Below, piece after piece: positions 1 through 11,935 of a stretch of DNA of 64,000 bases; position 1 is the first letter of the stretch, and each line of letters begins with the position of its first letter. Origin of the DNA: Tenrec ecaudatus (taxonomy: Eukaryota; Chordata; Mammalia; Afrosoricida; Tenrecidae); contig NC_134545.1 in the NCBI RefSeq assembly GCF_050624435.1, positions 82,657,563 through 82,721,562 of the forward strand, read 5' to 3'. Made by a program: the position numbers and the translations under genes. Under the pieces are notes generated by a model. It was not told the origin of the DNA. It did not search any database and saw nothing but the letters and a program-made list of their open reading frames with translations.

Positions 1-770
1 CAAGATCAAGAAGAGCGAAAGAAGAAAAAAGTGTATTGACTCACATAATAGGGAAGTTCTAGGGTGGCCCTAGCTCTAAGCACAATTGTATGCATCTACA
101 GTTTAAAGCTCTGAAGTCAAGATGCTGCCTCTTTTACTCTGGTGCCGGTTCTGCCTCCCTCTGTGTGGCTGCTTTCTCAGGCAGAAATTCTCCAGTTAGT
201 GGGAAGGATGGCTGCTGGCTTGTGAGCTGAGAGAGGAGAGAGAGAGAGAGACTCTTACCATCTTTGTGTCCCCGTGCAAATCCCACTGAGGGATTCCAAT
301 GGATCCTGCTTGGATCTCATGCGCAAATTCTGAAAAGTGTCACTGAGTCCAAGGGCATGTAGTGTGACATGTGACACCGCTGCCTCAGTGTGAGTCACAT
401 GCTCATCCCAACCACAAAGAGTAAGGAAGTCCCTTTCCTCCCATCTGCTCCCATCAAGATGGCAGCCTAGAAACCCTATGGGGCCACTCTACTTGGTCAC
501 ATGGGGGATTTCTATGAGCTGAAATTGCCTCCTAATAACGAGAGAAACAAGAGTTTCTCCCCAAGAGACCTGCGGCACTGTCAATGGTTAATGTGCGCAG
601 CTTCTAAGGGAAAAGCTGGAAGTTCAAGGCCACACAGCGATGGCTAGGAAGACCTAGTCATCTACTTCCAATAAACCAACCCTTGAAAGCTCTGTGGAGC
701 AGAGATCAACTCCCACATGCACATGATCAGTCATCCACAGTCAGCATCAACTGGACAATAATATTTTTTC
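1..770. other. Intergenic sequence, no gene seen
   Basis: No open frame with coding character and no repeat family that I recognise confidently. A short GA-rich microsatellite lies at about 230-251. The rest is mixed-composition unique or very old repeat sequence. Confidence 0.5.
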
Positions 771-1432
771 ATTAAAAAATCATTTTATTAGGGACTCATA
801 CAACTCTTATCACAATCCATACATACATCAATTGTGTAAAGCACATTTGTACATTCATTACCCTCATCATTCTCAAAACATTTGCTCTCCACTTAAGCCC
901 CTGGCACCAGGTCCTCATTTTTCCCCTCCCTCCCCGCTCCCCCCTCCTTCATAATTTGATAGTTTATAAATTATTATTTTGTCATATCTTGCATCATCTG
1001 ATGTCTCCCCTCACCCACTTTTCTGCTGTCTGACCCCCAGGGAGGAGGTTATATATGGATCCTTGTAATCAGTTCCCCCTGTCTACCCCACCTTCACTCC
1101 ACCCTCCCAGTATTGCCACTCTCACCACTGGTCCTGAAGGGATCATCTGCCCTGGATTCCCTGTGTTTCCAGTTCTTATTTGTACCAGTGTCCATTCTCT
1201 GGTCTAGCCATATTTGTAGGGTAGAATTGGGATCATGATAGTGGGGTGGGGAGGAAGCATTTAGGAACTAGAAGAAAGTTGCATGTTTCATCGTTGCTAC
1301 ACTGCACCTTGACTGACTAGTCTGCTCACCACAACTCTTCCATAGAAGATGTCCAATTGCCTACAGATGAGCTTTGGGTCCCCAGTGTGCACTCTGGGCA
1401 ATAATTTTGTTTGTTGATTTGGTGTCCCCATG
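771..1432 (-). mobile_element. L1 3'-end fragment (afrotherian L1 3' UTR)
   Basis: On the plus strand it opens with A/T-rich sequence followed by CATTTTATTAGGGACTCA, the reverse complement of an L1 tail ending in ..CCTAATAAAATG-polyA. The same order of landmarks recurs at 13.3, 20.4, 40.1 and 59.5 kb: AACTCTTATCACAATCCATA, the CTCCACTTAAGCCC block, the CAGGGAGGAGG block and the TTTGGGTC block. It is 5'-truncated, contains only 3' UTR and has no coding capacity. The right edge is approximate. Confidence 0.85.
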
Positions 1433-1650
1433 AGTAAGGGGTGTTGGCAAGTGAAAACATGTCCCATGAAGAAGATGAACTCACTTCGTGTCCTGTAAAT
1501 GCCCTGTGCTTAAAACGGCATGCTTTGTGTTATTGAAAATAATCCCCAATTAATTTACTCATTTGATGATTGGGTGAGGGGGAGGGCACAAAACCCAATT
1601 TGGGTGTCTTCTCTTTTTTTCTCTCTTTGGAAATTTCTCTCTTTTTCTTT

Positions 1651-1765
1651 TAGATTTTTAAATTTTTTAATTGAAATATCATGTTATTGGGGGCTCTTAA
1701 AGCTCTTATAACAACTCATACATCACTTGTTCCAAGCATATTTGTACATATGTTGTCATTGTTCT
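1651..1765 (-). mobile_element. Old L1 3'-end fragment
   Basis: Starts with T-rich sequence then ATGTTATTGGGGGCTCTTA, an older version of the L1 3' terminus (compare 40,140 and 27,000). Only about 110 bp is left. The following bases to about 2,430 are not assigned. Confidence 0.6.
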
Positions 1766-2430
1766 GGTGCTAAGTGTTATGTGGCTTAAGCAGTAGCCCC
1801 GACAGACATGGATTTGCTGTCAAAGACCTCCCAGTCGTAGGAGAGCTCATGGACCTGTTGCTGCAGAGAGGGCCTTAACTCCTGACGTGCTCTCCACGTC
1901 ATTGGAATCCACCTTTCCCAAAGGCTCAGGTTATAGTGGGACAAGTCTCACTGTATTCCATTGCCACCCATTGAGCACATTCAGTTTGTTGGATGAATCC
2001 GCCTCTCCTGGCAGAGATCACAGGCCTCTCAGATGACGGATCATGTCAGAGGACCTCCTTCAAGCACGTGGCAGTGTTCTGGAGAACGGCACTGAGGACA
2101 GGTCCGTTTTGAGGAGGAGCCTCCATGTTACCTGGAGCTTCCATAGAATTCAGCCAGTCGAATCCAATAATGAGCAGAATCTTGAGTGTACAGGCCCGGA
2201 GGGAGAAGGAGCAAAGATAAGGGCTCAGGGCGCCCCATGTGGGGGCTGGGGAGAGTTAGAGAAAGGACACTTTGCCCCGGAATCCAGAAAGAAGGAAATG
2301 CCAAACTCGATCTACCTCACAATTTGTCCAGCGCTGGTCTTGATTTCACACTTTGTTGACCAATCTTTGGAACTCTTGTCAGGTCATTAGAGGTGGTTTA
2401 CAAACCATAACAAATACTAATTACTTTAGC
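1766..2430. other. Unassigned intergenic sequence
   Basis: No coding signal. A 115-codon open frame at 2,043-2,390 has no recognisable domain and no splice context. Composition is moderately GC-rich, and I cannot assign a repeat family. Confidence 0.4.
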
Positions 2431-2720
2431 AGAGATCTTTACTCATTCTTCAAGACTCACCTCCTCTGCTCAGCCTTCTCTCCAAGCTCCACCCTCCGGC
2501 TCTTCTTAGGTCATCCCTGCTTCCTCCCCACCTTAGGCCCCCTCACAACTCCACACTGCGACCCCGTGTTCACTGTTCATACCCTGTTCACACCCTGTGT
2601 GGACCGCATTTCCCAGACTGAACTTGTTAATCTACCTGGGTACCCATTGTCTACACCACTGGGCGTGAAGTCTTATCCTGAGTGTCCCCGCTCAGTTCCT
2701 GGCTCAGGAGGGCCATTCGG
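2431..2720 (+). mobile_element. Probable L2-type LINE 3' fragment
   Basis: The run of CTTCAAGACTCACCTCCTCTGC, then pyrimidine-rich sequence, then ..CTGAACTTGTTAATCT.. follows the order seen in mammalian L2/CR1 3' ends. It is an ancient, diverged copy with no coding content left. Confidence 0.5.
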
Positions 2721-3600
2721 AACGTCTTTGTTTTAATGTGGAAAGGGATGGTTACACGGATTGAATCAGGGCTGCCCAGTGGCACCCTACATCAGGAGAC
2801 TTTGAGCTAGAGGCTGAACCAAATAGAAGTAGAGTGTGTAGGGGACTTTGAAATGGCTGCCGAAGACAAGGGAATTGCTTGTTGGAATGAGGCGACCCAG
2901 GAGCAGGCTTCACGGTGCAGTAGATCAATACTGCTCCTTCTAAGGAAACAAACAGAATCGATGCCAGCTGCCCTAGGGCTCTGAGCAGATCTGAAAGCCA
3001 TGGGGCCCATGGACAGAGCCTCCACACAAGTTTTGCAGTGTGTACCTATTGGGGGTGGGGCAGGGACGTGGAAGCTACCCCATTGAATTCCATACTCACA
3101 ACCACACCTGGGCCCCAGGTGGGCCCCCATACAAGCACAGAACAGCCAAAGAATTCACAACTGTTGAAAGAGTACTCCATTGTTGGCCTCACATTCTTCC
3201 TGCCATTCCTTCTCCTCCACCCACAGATGCCCACTGAGAGCCGCACTCCTGCCTGCTGGGCACAGATGCAGGCGCAGAATTCCTCTCACTGGTGTTCAGG
3301 CAGCCAGGACCCAACACGTGTGGTTGGCGCTCAGTGTGAAGGCTTTCTGCCTTGCCGGATCTAATCCAATCTAACATCATTCCAGCAGGACTCCCTTCTA
3401 CAGCTTTCTGGAGAGCTATGCTGGAGGCTTGGTGAGCCTATTCTACTGCTGAATAGCTGTAATTGTTAACCCTCCAATTCAATTAAACCCCATTGTACTG
3501 CTTCCCCAGCAAAGGTCCTGGGCTGGGTGCTGAGAAGATTCTTCTTCATCAGGAGAGATGTCTGCCTTGTAGTTTCTTCCCATGGGCACCACACTCGCTC
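2721..3600. other. Unassigned intergenic sequence
   Basis: Several short overlapping open frames occur on both strands (60-108 codons). None has domain signatures, conserved motifs or splice sites that pair up. I see no RNA gene or clear transposon here. Confidence 0.4.
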
Positions 3601-3602
3601 CC

Positions 3603-3780
3603 TAGACAGGTAAGGTTCTCATCAACTACTAACCTAAAGGTTGGTGGTTCGAACCCACCCTAAGGCACCATGAACAAAAGGCTTTGTGATCTGTTTCCAT
3701 GAAGATGACAGTCGAGGAAACTCAATGGCGCAGCCGACTCTGTAACACAGGAATTAGAATCGACCGGACAGCAATGCTTT
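3603..3780 (+). mobile_element. AfroSINE (tRNA-derived SINE)
   Basis: Contains the B-box-like GGTTCGAACCCACC at about 3,645 and the typical tail with AATCGACCGGACAGCAATG, a variant of the AfroSINE ending AATCGACTCGACGGCAGTG. AfroSINEs are known only from afrotherian mammals and are mobilised by LINE machinery. The copy is diverged. Confidence 0.75.
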
Positions 3781-4684
3781 ATTCCTGTCCCCGGAAGGGT
3801 TATGGCCACCCCTCCAATGCCTGCGGCTTTTGTTGGTCTCCCCTACTCCACCCTTCCACCCTGGCCGTTCTATGTCTAAGAAGAAATCTCCTCAGTGCAT
3901 CCAGTTGTTTCCTAAAGGACTTGATTTTCTGATTCCTCACTCCCTGGTTAACCCCTTGTAGTCAGGCCACCTTTTGTCCACCTCTCTTTTGCATTGTGAT
4001 GCCCAGAAAGCACCCAGTATTTCATCTGCGATCTCCCTAATTCTGAGGGTAAACCAGCATCAAGGGGCACTGAAGTGGAGTCTTGGGAGGTGAAGAGGAG
4101 TTTGCCCATTTGCCGAGGGGGATCCAAGGGTTTGTAGGCAGGGTAGCAAGTGAGTGTGGCTTGGATCACACTTTGGATCAAGCACATGTTTGTACAAACC
4201 AGGTGTTATTTCCCTTACTTAGAATGATTATTGTAATCAATTATTATAAAGCTCAGGCTTATAATCACCCATCTGATGATCAAAACACCACGCTTACAAC
4301 ATCCCTTGCAAAAGCTGAAGGGTCTTGAACAGCTTCTACAAGGGAGCCCTGGGAATTGCCTCTATTTTTTGGACCCTCTGTTCAATAGTTCCTCCTTTTC
4401 AGTCAAAGCCTGCCTTGCTGTGATAGTATTTGTTTTCCGACGTGGAAGGTGATGCTGTTCTAGGCACTTGTGCTTTGGGATATGTACTCATTCAGGTGGA
4501 AGTGAGTGTCCCAGAGCGGGAGTCGAGGTGGAGGGACAAGGACAAAGATGCTCTGATTTTTGTCCCCAAGGCACTGAGGAAGTTCCACCCTGGTGGGGGC
4601 AACACAGGAAAGAGAGGAACAAAAGGTGTGATGGAGTCACACCAGCAAACCGTTGGGGACGTTCAGAGGAAAAGGCTAGTTATG

Positions 4685-4880
4685 CTGGCAAGGGGATTCC
4701 TACTCATGGCGACCTAAGTGTACCCAGCAGAACTGCCCCGTGCAGGCCCTTCCAGGCTGTGCGCTGCCAGCGCTGAGCACCCGTCTCGTCTCCTGAGCCA
4801 TCTCTCGGTGGGTTCAAACTACCATCTTGGACCGGGACTTGAGCGCTGCACTGTGTTTGCACCACTCGGGGACTCCCGAG
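4685..4880 (-). mobile_element. AfroSINE, minus strand, diverged
   Basis: Reads on the plus strand as ACTCATGGCGACC, then AGAACTGCCCCG, then GGTGGGTTCAAACTACCATCTTGG, then CACCACTCGGGGACTCC. This is the reverse complement of the AfroSINE body and its tRNA-like head. Confidence 0.7.
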
Positions 4881-4954
4881 GACAGGAGAGTTCCTTCCAA
4901 CGAAGAAGGCAAAGATGGGTTGCTGTAAGATCACTCAGCAGGCAGTCAAGTCAG

Positions 4955-5415
4955 GTATCATTAGTCTCCTGCTCAACACTCACACCTTCCCTACCCACTC
5001 AGAACTGAGCCCACGGCCCTGACACTGGCCTGTAAGAGCTTGCGTGGCCTGGCTTCTGGCCAGCTCTCACTGCCAGAGTTCACGCCTGTGCTTGTCCACT
5101 GTGTTCCCACTGGCGGCCCTGCTGTCCGTGAACCTGCCGAGGCTGCTCCTGTCTCAGAGCTCTCACACTGGCCATTCCCTCTTTGGAAGCTTCCTCCCCA
5201 TGCTCAGTCCCTCTCATCAGTCCAGTGTCCATGTCACTGCCAGCTGGGCAGAGCAGCCTGAGGCCCACCACCAGTCACTGATCCCTGATGCCCCTCTTGC
5301 TCAGCCTTCTTTTATTAACAGCCTATATTATGAGCTTGTTTTAATCTTCTGTCTCCTGGTAGAATACAAGCTCTATGAAGGCATGCATATCTTAGATTTG
5401 ATCTGGTTATTTATG
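4955..5415 (+). mobile_element. L2-type LINE 3' fragment
   Basis: Landmarks in order: CTGGCCTGTAAGAGCTTGCGTGGCCTGGC, a long CT-rich block, TATTATGAGCTTGTTTTAATC and TAGAATACAAGCTCTATGAAGGCA. The last is the L2 signature (cf. TAGACTGTAAGCTCC..GAGGGCA). The open frame 5,044-5,478 is a by-product of this repeat, not a gene. Confidence 0.65.
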
Positions 5416-5449
5416 ACCCCCCACCCCACCCCAAACCCACTGCTGTTCA

Positions 5450-5612
5450 TTCTGTCGAGTACGCCTTGGAGTTGCTAACAGCAAAGTCAGTGGTTCACCA
5501 TCCTTTCTGAAGGAGAAAAATGAAGCTGTCTGCTCCAGGAGAGATTTACAGTCTCAGAAATCCTATAGAGGGGTCGCCAGGAGTCAGAATTGACTGACGG
5601 CCAGTGGCTTCG
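5450..5612 (+). mobile_element. AfroSINE, 5'-damaged
   Basis: Contains GTTGCTAACAGCAAAGTCAG near the head, CTCAGAAATCCTATAGAGG in the middle and TCAGAATTGACTGACGGCCA at the end. This is the AfroSINE order, with deletions. Confidence 0.7.
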
Positions 5613-6224
5613 TCTTCCCAGTGGCAAGCCTGGTTCCCAACACAGGGTCAGGCACAGTTCTGAGGACCCTGTACACTACAACCACACACTTCCTATCACA
5701 GAGTCCCAAGTGCACGCACACCAGTGGTACACAACCAAACCATCAGTCATTTGCTGTCATGCTGGGAATGGAAAGGAAGGCCCAGCCACCGTCACTGTTA
5801 CCTGTCTATGCAGACTTGAGAATGTAATCCTCCAGCTAGACAGGACTCCTCTGGGCATGCGATTTGCCTCCACCTTTAAGTCTAGACAGAAAACCCTTGG
5901 CTCAGAGTATGCGCGGGCATGCTCTCGGAGCCACAGTCAAGGTCTTTGAGGAATCATGGCACGTCAGACATAGCCCAGAAGGACAAGGCATTCGGGCTGA
6001 TCTTCAAAAAGAGTAGAGTTACTTCTAAAAACCAAAAACAAGTCAAGTGAACTGAAGGTCAACTGCTGTTTCATGTGTAGACGAGGGAGGTTATCAAGAA
6101 GATCCATACATTCTCCCACTCCAAGGAAATCCTTATTCAGGCCTCCTTATTCCAGCCTGATTAGATGCTATTCCTACGGGAAGAGTTTGGGAACCGAGAC
6201 TAACTGGGAGCACAGCAATGTCAT

Positions 6225-6450
6225 ATCCCTTGGGACAGAGAAATGGTTTTGAGTGTGGGTTTGTCATTTTGAATCTGGGCTGCATCGCTCCCCTAATTGT
6301 CTGTATGACGACAATGTGGCTGTAGGACTGCAAGCAACTGAGCCGACCTCTCTACGCATCAGCCCATTCCTCTGTAAAAGGGAAAAATAACCGGACCTGC
6401 CTCACAGGCTATACTGAAGATGCAAACTGCATTCATGTACGGTATATAAG
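6225..6450 (+). mobile_element. MIR SINE
   Basis: Has the MIR layout: a tRNA-derived head with GAATCTGGGCTGCATC, a core with AACTGAGCCGACCTCTCTACGCATCAG, then ACCTGCCTCACAGGCTATA. MIR predates the mammalian radiation, so heavy divergence is expected. Confidence 0.6.
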
Positions 6451-6455
6451 ACATG

Positions 6456-6652
6456 AGGAACCCTGGTGGCATAGTGGTTATGCACTGGGCTGTGAACTAC
6501 AAGGTCAGCAGTTTGAAACCATCCGCTGCTCCAAGGGAGAAGGTCAGGGCTTTCTACTCCCATAGACACATAAACAGTTACAATCTCAGAACCTCTCGGG
6601 GGGCGGTCACTATGGGTCTGCATTGACTCGATGGCAGTGAGTTTGAGAGGTC
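6456..6652 (+). mobile_element. AfroSINE, near full length
   Basis: Begins GGAACCCTGGTGGCATAGTGG and runs through GGTCAGCAGTTTGAAACCA to TTGACTCGATGGCAGTGAG. This is one of the best-preserved AfroSINE copies in the window and is useful for assigning the host to Afrotheria. Confidence 0.9.
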
Positions 6653-6814
6653 TATGAGGTCTTCGGAGTAACACCTGGCACATCGTCAGTGTTTCAGTCC
6701 ATATTGGCAATTGTTTCATTATCACCCACCTCGTGTTCATTCTGAAGCATATGTGTTCAATGAGAGGAAGAGCAGTTGGAGTGTGCTAGACTGCTTAAAT
6801 GATCATTGCTTATT

Positions 6815-6858
6815 CTCTCTCTCTTCCTCCCTCCCTCCCTCCCTCCCTCCCTCCCTCT
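6815..6858 (+). repeat. (CTCC)n microsatellite
   Basis: About ten copies of CTCC within a longer CT-rich tract. Confidence 0.95.
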
Positions 6859-7654
6859 CCTGTCCTCTCCCCCAAATGCCACAGTGGAATTTGTATAATG
6901 TGACCTCCCTGAAAATTGTGTGGGTGCCTTCCTTCTTCTGCAATTCTATCATTTTCACAAGGACTCTGACACATTTTAGCTTGACCACCCTTGTGGAGAC
7001 GGAGGCTGCTGAGAGAAATCCAGACGTGGGTGAATTTGGCCTCCCCCTATGTGTCCCGCCAAACAGCGGGCTTCACTTTCACTTCACGTTCTCTGCAAAC
7101 ATCATTCTCAAGCCCCTTTGGTTGCTCTGGTTTTTTCCCGGAGCGCTGACTCATTCCCCACCTTCAGGTTTTTGGACAGGATCCTCACAGATTCATGCTC
7201 CTGTCTTTCTTTTAGCACAGAGAGAGTAAAAAAGAGTCAGAAAGAGAAGCAACACTGCAGAAAATTCATGAAAAATAGCCAGTGGGGTCCCTCCCCCCTT
7301 TTAATATGAAGTAGAGGAAAAGCCCGAGGAATTGGCCCGAGGAGAAAGGAGCCTTTGCTGTTCCGTACGGCTGGCCTGGACTGCTGTCCTCCTTGAAGTG
7401 ATGAATTCCCCAAGACCAGAGCTCTAGGAGACAGCAGGACTTCTGGGAGCGGTCAGCCTGCCCTGAGAGCCAGCTGCCGGAGCTGGCCAGGGTGCTTGGA
7501 CCACATCTCAAAAGCGGTGAAGGCAGAACTTTGATTTCCCTCTAAGTCCTGGGACAGAATCTCCTGTTCCTGGGCTGTTTTTAAGACCAGAGAGGACAAA
7601 GTTATAAAAGAGTTCAATATGCGCCAGGTGTTATTAATATCATCCTTTGGCAGT

Positions 7655-7830
7655 GTGCTCGACTCATTCATTCATTCAACAAATACTTACTAAGCACTTG
7701 TGTCCCAGGCACTAAGCAAAACACGAAGGATAAAAAGATGAATTAGACATTATTTTCCCTTAAGTAGCTCGTGTCTGGGTGGAGAGAGAGGCACAAACAG
7801 GTGGCTCTCAAACAGCAGAGTACGTGCAGT
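7655..7830 (-). mobile_element. Probable L2 3' end, minus strand
   Basis: Plus-strand text ATTCATTCAACAAATACTTA..AAGCACTTGTGTCCCAGGCACTAAGC is the reverse complement of the L2 terminus (GTGCCTGGCAC..AATAAATATTTGTTGAATGAA). Confidence 0.55.
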
Positions 7831-8049
7831 GTTTTAGATTGGTTGCCCCAAGACAGGATTCCAGGAAGTGCCAACAGAAGAACAAGCAGCAGGCACAGGA
7901 AAGGACAGGACCAGACAGGACAGGAAAGGACGGCAACACAGTGTGTGTATGAGCAGGTGCTTGTGGAAAACCGGGGCTGAATTTCACTGCAGACTGGCAG
8001 TGTAGGCACCGCCTCAGTGTTGTTTCCTCTGGGGGTAAAACTGCAAACC

Positions 8050-8255
8050 AAAGTCACTGCCATGGCGTTGATGCCAACTCATAGCCATCCTATAGGACAG
8101 GGTAGAACTGCCCCTGTGGGTTTGTGACACTGTAACCCTTTATGGGAGTAGGAAGCTCCATCCTTCTCCCAGGCAGCAGCTGGTGGTTTCAAACTATTGA
8201 CCTTGCAGATCGCAGCCCAACTCGAAACCACTACCTGTCCATCAACTAACTCCCA
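8050..8255 (-). mobile_element. AfroSINE, minus strand
   Basis: Reads CATCCTATAGGACAGGGTAG, AACTGCCCCTGTGGGTTTGTGA, TGGTGGTTTCAAACTATTGACC on the plus strand, the exact reverse order of an AfroSINE. Confidence 0.85.
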
Positions 8256-8577
8256 CCATGTGGCCTGCCCTGTCCTGCTTTGTGACCATCGGCACAAGAA
8301 AGCCCATTGGTGTGTACAGAAATGATGCCAAGAGGATGTGGGCTGAACACGGACACACTGGTTATGGGGACAGACAGAAACAAGCCCAGAGCAATAGGGA
8401 TGCCCCAAAAGAAGAGCTCCCAGAGCAAGTGGTTGGATCTAAGAAGACTACATAAAGGAGGTAAAAGCTAAATCCCAAGGAAATGTCTCATTCTAGAGGG
8501 ACGGCCCATGCAGACTGGATTGTTTACAAATCAGCTACCATTTATATGTCAGGAGCTGGACCCTTACATAGATGGCA

Positions 8578-8665
8578 TCTTAGTTGTCTAGTGCTCCTTT
8601 AACAGAAATACGACAGATGGAAATTCATTCTCTCACAAATAGAAATTTCTCAGAGTGCCTGATAT
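8578..8665 (-). mobile_element. MaLR-type LTR fragment
   Basis: TTAGTTGTCTAGTGCTCCTT, AACAGAAATACGACAG and GAAATTCATTCTCTCACA follow the antisense order of the 3' part of MaLR-class LTRs. The better copy at 9,557-12,420 shows the same words (AGGGCAGCAATAACC, CTTTAACAAAGAGAA, CTCACAGTTTAGGAGGTTGG). Confidence 0.5.
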
Positions 8666-9150
8666 CTGATCACATTACAGATTTTGCATGGACAATTCCA
8701 CCTAAGGTTAGGAAAAAGAACCCCACTATTTATCACCCTATCCATGGAGCTTGGGTGGTCGAGAACAAGCAAGGACTCAGGTAGTAGATTGACCCTCATG
8801 GGGCTGGCCTCTCAGGAGCTGAGGCACGAGAGAGAAAGGGCAGCAAGCAGGGAAGTTGTGCTTGTTTGTGGCCAAGAAAGCCCGAGGACTTTTCTGGGCT
8901 TGCCCAAGACACACCCCTGGTCTCTGTCTATTTGTAGATTAGGTGCTTTCTCAGAACATCCTTCCTTCCAGAGCAGCCATCCCGCAGCCCTGCCCAGCCC
9001 CCAGATGCCCGCTGTACACATGCTGCTTCTTAAGCACTGCCTCCCAATTAGACCCAGGATGTGGCCATCGGGCTGCCCAGAATTGCTCTCCCCACCTTCG
9101 GCTTGCCCTGAGCAGAGTTCAGATCGCCTATTTCCCGACACTCAGAGAGA
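8666..9150. other. Unassigned intergenic sequence
   Basis: A 180-codon frame at 8,684-9,226 is open but shows no domain, has antisense frames of similar length, and runs into a MIR copy. I do not call it a gene. Confidence 0.4.
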
Positions 9151-9154
9151 CCCA

Positions 9155-9350
9155 TTAATATTTAGCATGCTACATTTCCAAAGCACTTTGCTAACACAAA
9201 TTGATCTTTTCGGCACCCCCTTTTGAGACGGCTCAGTGCTACTAGGCCTACTAGGGACAGGCCGCTTCTGGAAGAGAAGTTGCTGAGGCCTGGGCCAGGC
9301 CTGGTGAGTGATAGATCCAGATTAGAACCAAAGGTCATCGACACCAGTTG
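9155..9350 (+). mobile_element. MIR-type SINE
   Basis: CCAAAGCACTTTGCTAACAC, then a GAAGAGAAGTTGCTGAGGCC core, then GAGTGATAGATCCAGATTAG and AACCAAAGGTC match the layout of MIR-family SINEs in the plus sense. Confidence 0.55.
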
Positions 9351-9614
9351 TCTGAGCCTCCAGACGGAACTCCACAGCGGCCTCCACGCCCTGTCATTAC
9401 CTGCTCAGGATGGCCCTGGAACAAATCCAATCTTCTGAAGGTGTGAATAGAATGGGTTGTTATCTTTGAGATTGGACTGCTTACAAACCAACAGCCACTC
9501 AAGGAATGCTTGCCTGGTGCCAGGAGCTGGGCACTCAGCACAGAGGGTGACTTTGTTTTCTAGGGCAGCAATAACCGACGTACAACACGTGACGGCTTTA
9601 ACAAAGAGAATGGC

Positions 9615-11935
9615 CTACTCTCCTCGTGTGTTGTTGCCATTTGGTGCCGCCCAGTCGGCTCTCACTCATAGAGACCGTATGCGCAACAGAATGAAACCCT
9701 GCACGGTCCGGTGCCATGCTCACCATCGTTCCTGTGCCCGAGCCCATTGATGTAGCCACGGTGTCAGTCCATCTCCTTAAGGGCCTTGGCCTCTTCTGCT
9801 GCCCCTCCACTTTACCAAACAAGATGTCCTTCTCCAGGGAGGGGTTTCTCCTGACAACGTACATAAGAGGAAGTCTTGCCATTCTTGCCTCTCAGTAGGA
9901 ATCTGGCCCTACTTCTTACAATACAGATCGGTTTGCCCATTCAGGAGTCCAAGGTGTTTCAACATTCTTCTCCAGCACCGCAATTCAGATGCACCAGTTC
10001 TTCTTCGGTTTTCCTTATTTGATGGCCAACTTTCACACGCATATGAGGCGATTGAAAATACTATGGCTTGGATGAGGCGCACCTTAGTCCTCAAAGTAAC
10101 ATCCTTGCTTTTCCATACTCAAAAGCTGTTTTGTGCAGATTTACTTAACACAACACATCTTTTGATCTCTTGACAGCTGCTTCCATGAGCATTGATTATG
10201 GATCCAAGGAAGACAAAATCCTCGACAACTTCAACCTTTTTCTCTGTTTATCGTGTTACCCATTGATCCAGTTGTGAGGATTTGGGTCTTCTTTACCTTG
10301 AGTTGTAATACATACCGAAGGTGACCATCCTTGATCTTCACCAGCAATGCCTTAATTTGTCCTGACTTTCAGCAAGCACGTTTGTGTCTTCTGCATTTCA
10401 CTGGTTGTTAATCAACCTTCCTCCATCTGGATGCCACCTCTTCTTCAGCTAAACCAGCTTCTCTGGGGATTTGCTCAGCGTACAGATTGAACAAGTATGA
10501 TGAAATGATACAACTCAGATGCACATCTTTTATAATTTTAAACCATGCATTATCCCCTTGTTCTGTTCACATAATTGCCTCTCCATCCATGCACAAGCTC
10601 CTCATGAGCATAATGAAGTGTTCTGGAATTCCCATGCTGGCATTCAAGGGTATCCACAGTTTGCTATGATCCACACAGTCGAATGCCTTTGCATAGTCAA
10701 TGAAACACAAGTAAGCATCTTTCTGGCATTCTCTGCTTTGAGCCAAGATCCATCTGACATCAGCAATGATATCCCTTGTTCCATGTCCTCTACTGAGTCC
10801 GGCGTGAACTTCTGGCAGTTCCCTGCCAATGTACTGTGGCAACTGTTGGATGACCTTAAGTTAAATATTACTTGCGTGCAACATCAGTGATGTGGTTCTA
10901 TAGTTTGAGCATTCTGTTGGATAACCTTTCTTTGGAATGGGCAGCCAGTTGGCCAAGTAGCTGTCTTCCAAATTCCCTAGCATAGATGAGTGAGTGCCTC
11001 CAGTGCGTCACTGGCTTGCTGAAACATTTCAATGGGTATCCCATCCATTCCTGGATCCTTGTTTTTGGCTAATGCGTTCAGTGAAGTTTGCCCTTCTTCC
11101 TTCAAGACCACTGCCTCTTGCTCATAAGTTACCTCCTGAGATGCTGGAATGTGGACGAGTCCTTTCTGGTGCAGTGGCTCTGCGTATTCTCTCCATCTTC
11201 TCTTGATGCTGCCTGCATCGTTCAACATTTCCCCTAGAAACCTTTCAAAATTGCAACTTGAGACTTGGATACTTTTTCCTGAGTTCTTTCAGTTTCAGAA
11301 ATGCTGAGTGTGTTCTTCCCTTTTGGTTTTCTAATTCCAGGTCATTGCACATGTCATTATAACATTTGCTTTGTCTTCTTGAGTTGCCTTTTGAAAATTT
11401 CTATTTAGCTTTTTTGACTTCGTCCTTTCTTCCATGTGCTCCAGCTCCTCTACGGATTAAAAGCACGTTTCAGAGTCTCTTCTGACATTCACTTTGATCT
11501 TGTCTTTCTTTTCTGACTTCTTGCTGTCTTCATGAATGATGGTCTTGATCTCTTCCCACAACTCATCGGGTCTCCTGTCATTCGTGTTCAATGGGTCAAA
11601 TCTGTTCTTGAGATGTGGGATAGACTCAAAGTCATATTTTGGCTCTTGAAATCAGGTGGGATAGACTCAAAGTTGTATTTTGGCTCTCATGAACTTGTTT
11701 TCATTTCCTTCAGTGTTATCCTGCAATCATATGTGAGCAATTAATGATCTGTTCCACTCTTCTCCCTTGTCTGGTTTTAGCTGCTGACATGGAGCTTCTC
11801 CATTGTGTTTTCCTACAGATGTAATCAGTTTGATTTCTGTGGATTCCAACTGGGGAGGTTAGTGTGTTATTGAAAAAAGTATTTGACATGAACAAGTCGT
11901 TGGTTTTGCAAAATTCTGTCAACAACCTAGCTTCA
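9615..11935 (-). pseudogene. RTE/BovB-like LINE with decayed endonuclease-reverse transcriptase ORF
   Basis: Minus-strand frames, 5' to 3' of the element, read as follows. The endonuclease C-terminus is at 11,943-11,716 (HRNQTDYI, WRSSMSAAKTR). The linker before the RT is at 11,228-10,977 (KRRWREYAEPL, KDPGMDGIPIEMFQ). The RT core is at 10,842-10,567 (CFIDYAKAFDCVDHSKLW, whose AFDCVD holds the first catalytic Asp). The C-terminal part is at 10,094-9,909 (YACESW, LRCWRRMLKH) and 9,882-9,598. These are hallmarks of RTE-clade LINEs such as BovB, which encode an APE endonuclease and RT and move by target-primed reverse transcription. Stops and frameshifts separate the pieces, so it is inactive. 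I see no clear target-site duplication. Confidence 0.9.
11616..11690. repeat. Short tandem duplication inside the RTE copy
   Basis: Two adjacent units share GGGATAGACTCAAAGT and TATTTTGGCTCT with a period of about 41 bp. This is probably a local duplication after insertion. Confidence 0.8.

Noticed and set aside
5044..5478. 144-codon frame
   Set aside because: Runs through an L2 fragment and into a SINE.
6456..6530. tRNA-like B-box sequence, possible tRNA gene
   Set aside because: It is the head of an AfroSINE. No cloverleaf with an intact anticodon arm is visible in this or the other SINE copies.
6711..7229. 172-codon frame crossing the (CTCC)n repeat
   Set aside because: The SLPPSLPPSL run is the microsatellite translated; the rest has no recognisable feature.
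8684..9226. 180-codon open frame
   Set aside because: No domain, comparable antisense frames, and it overlaps a MIR copy at its end.
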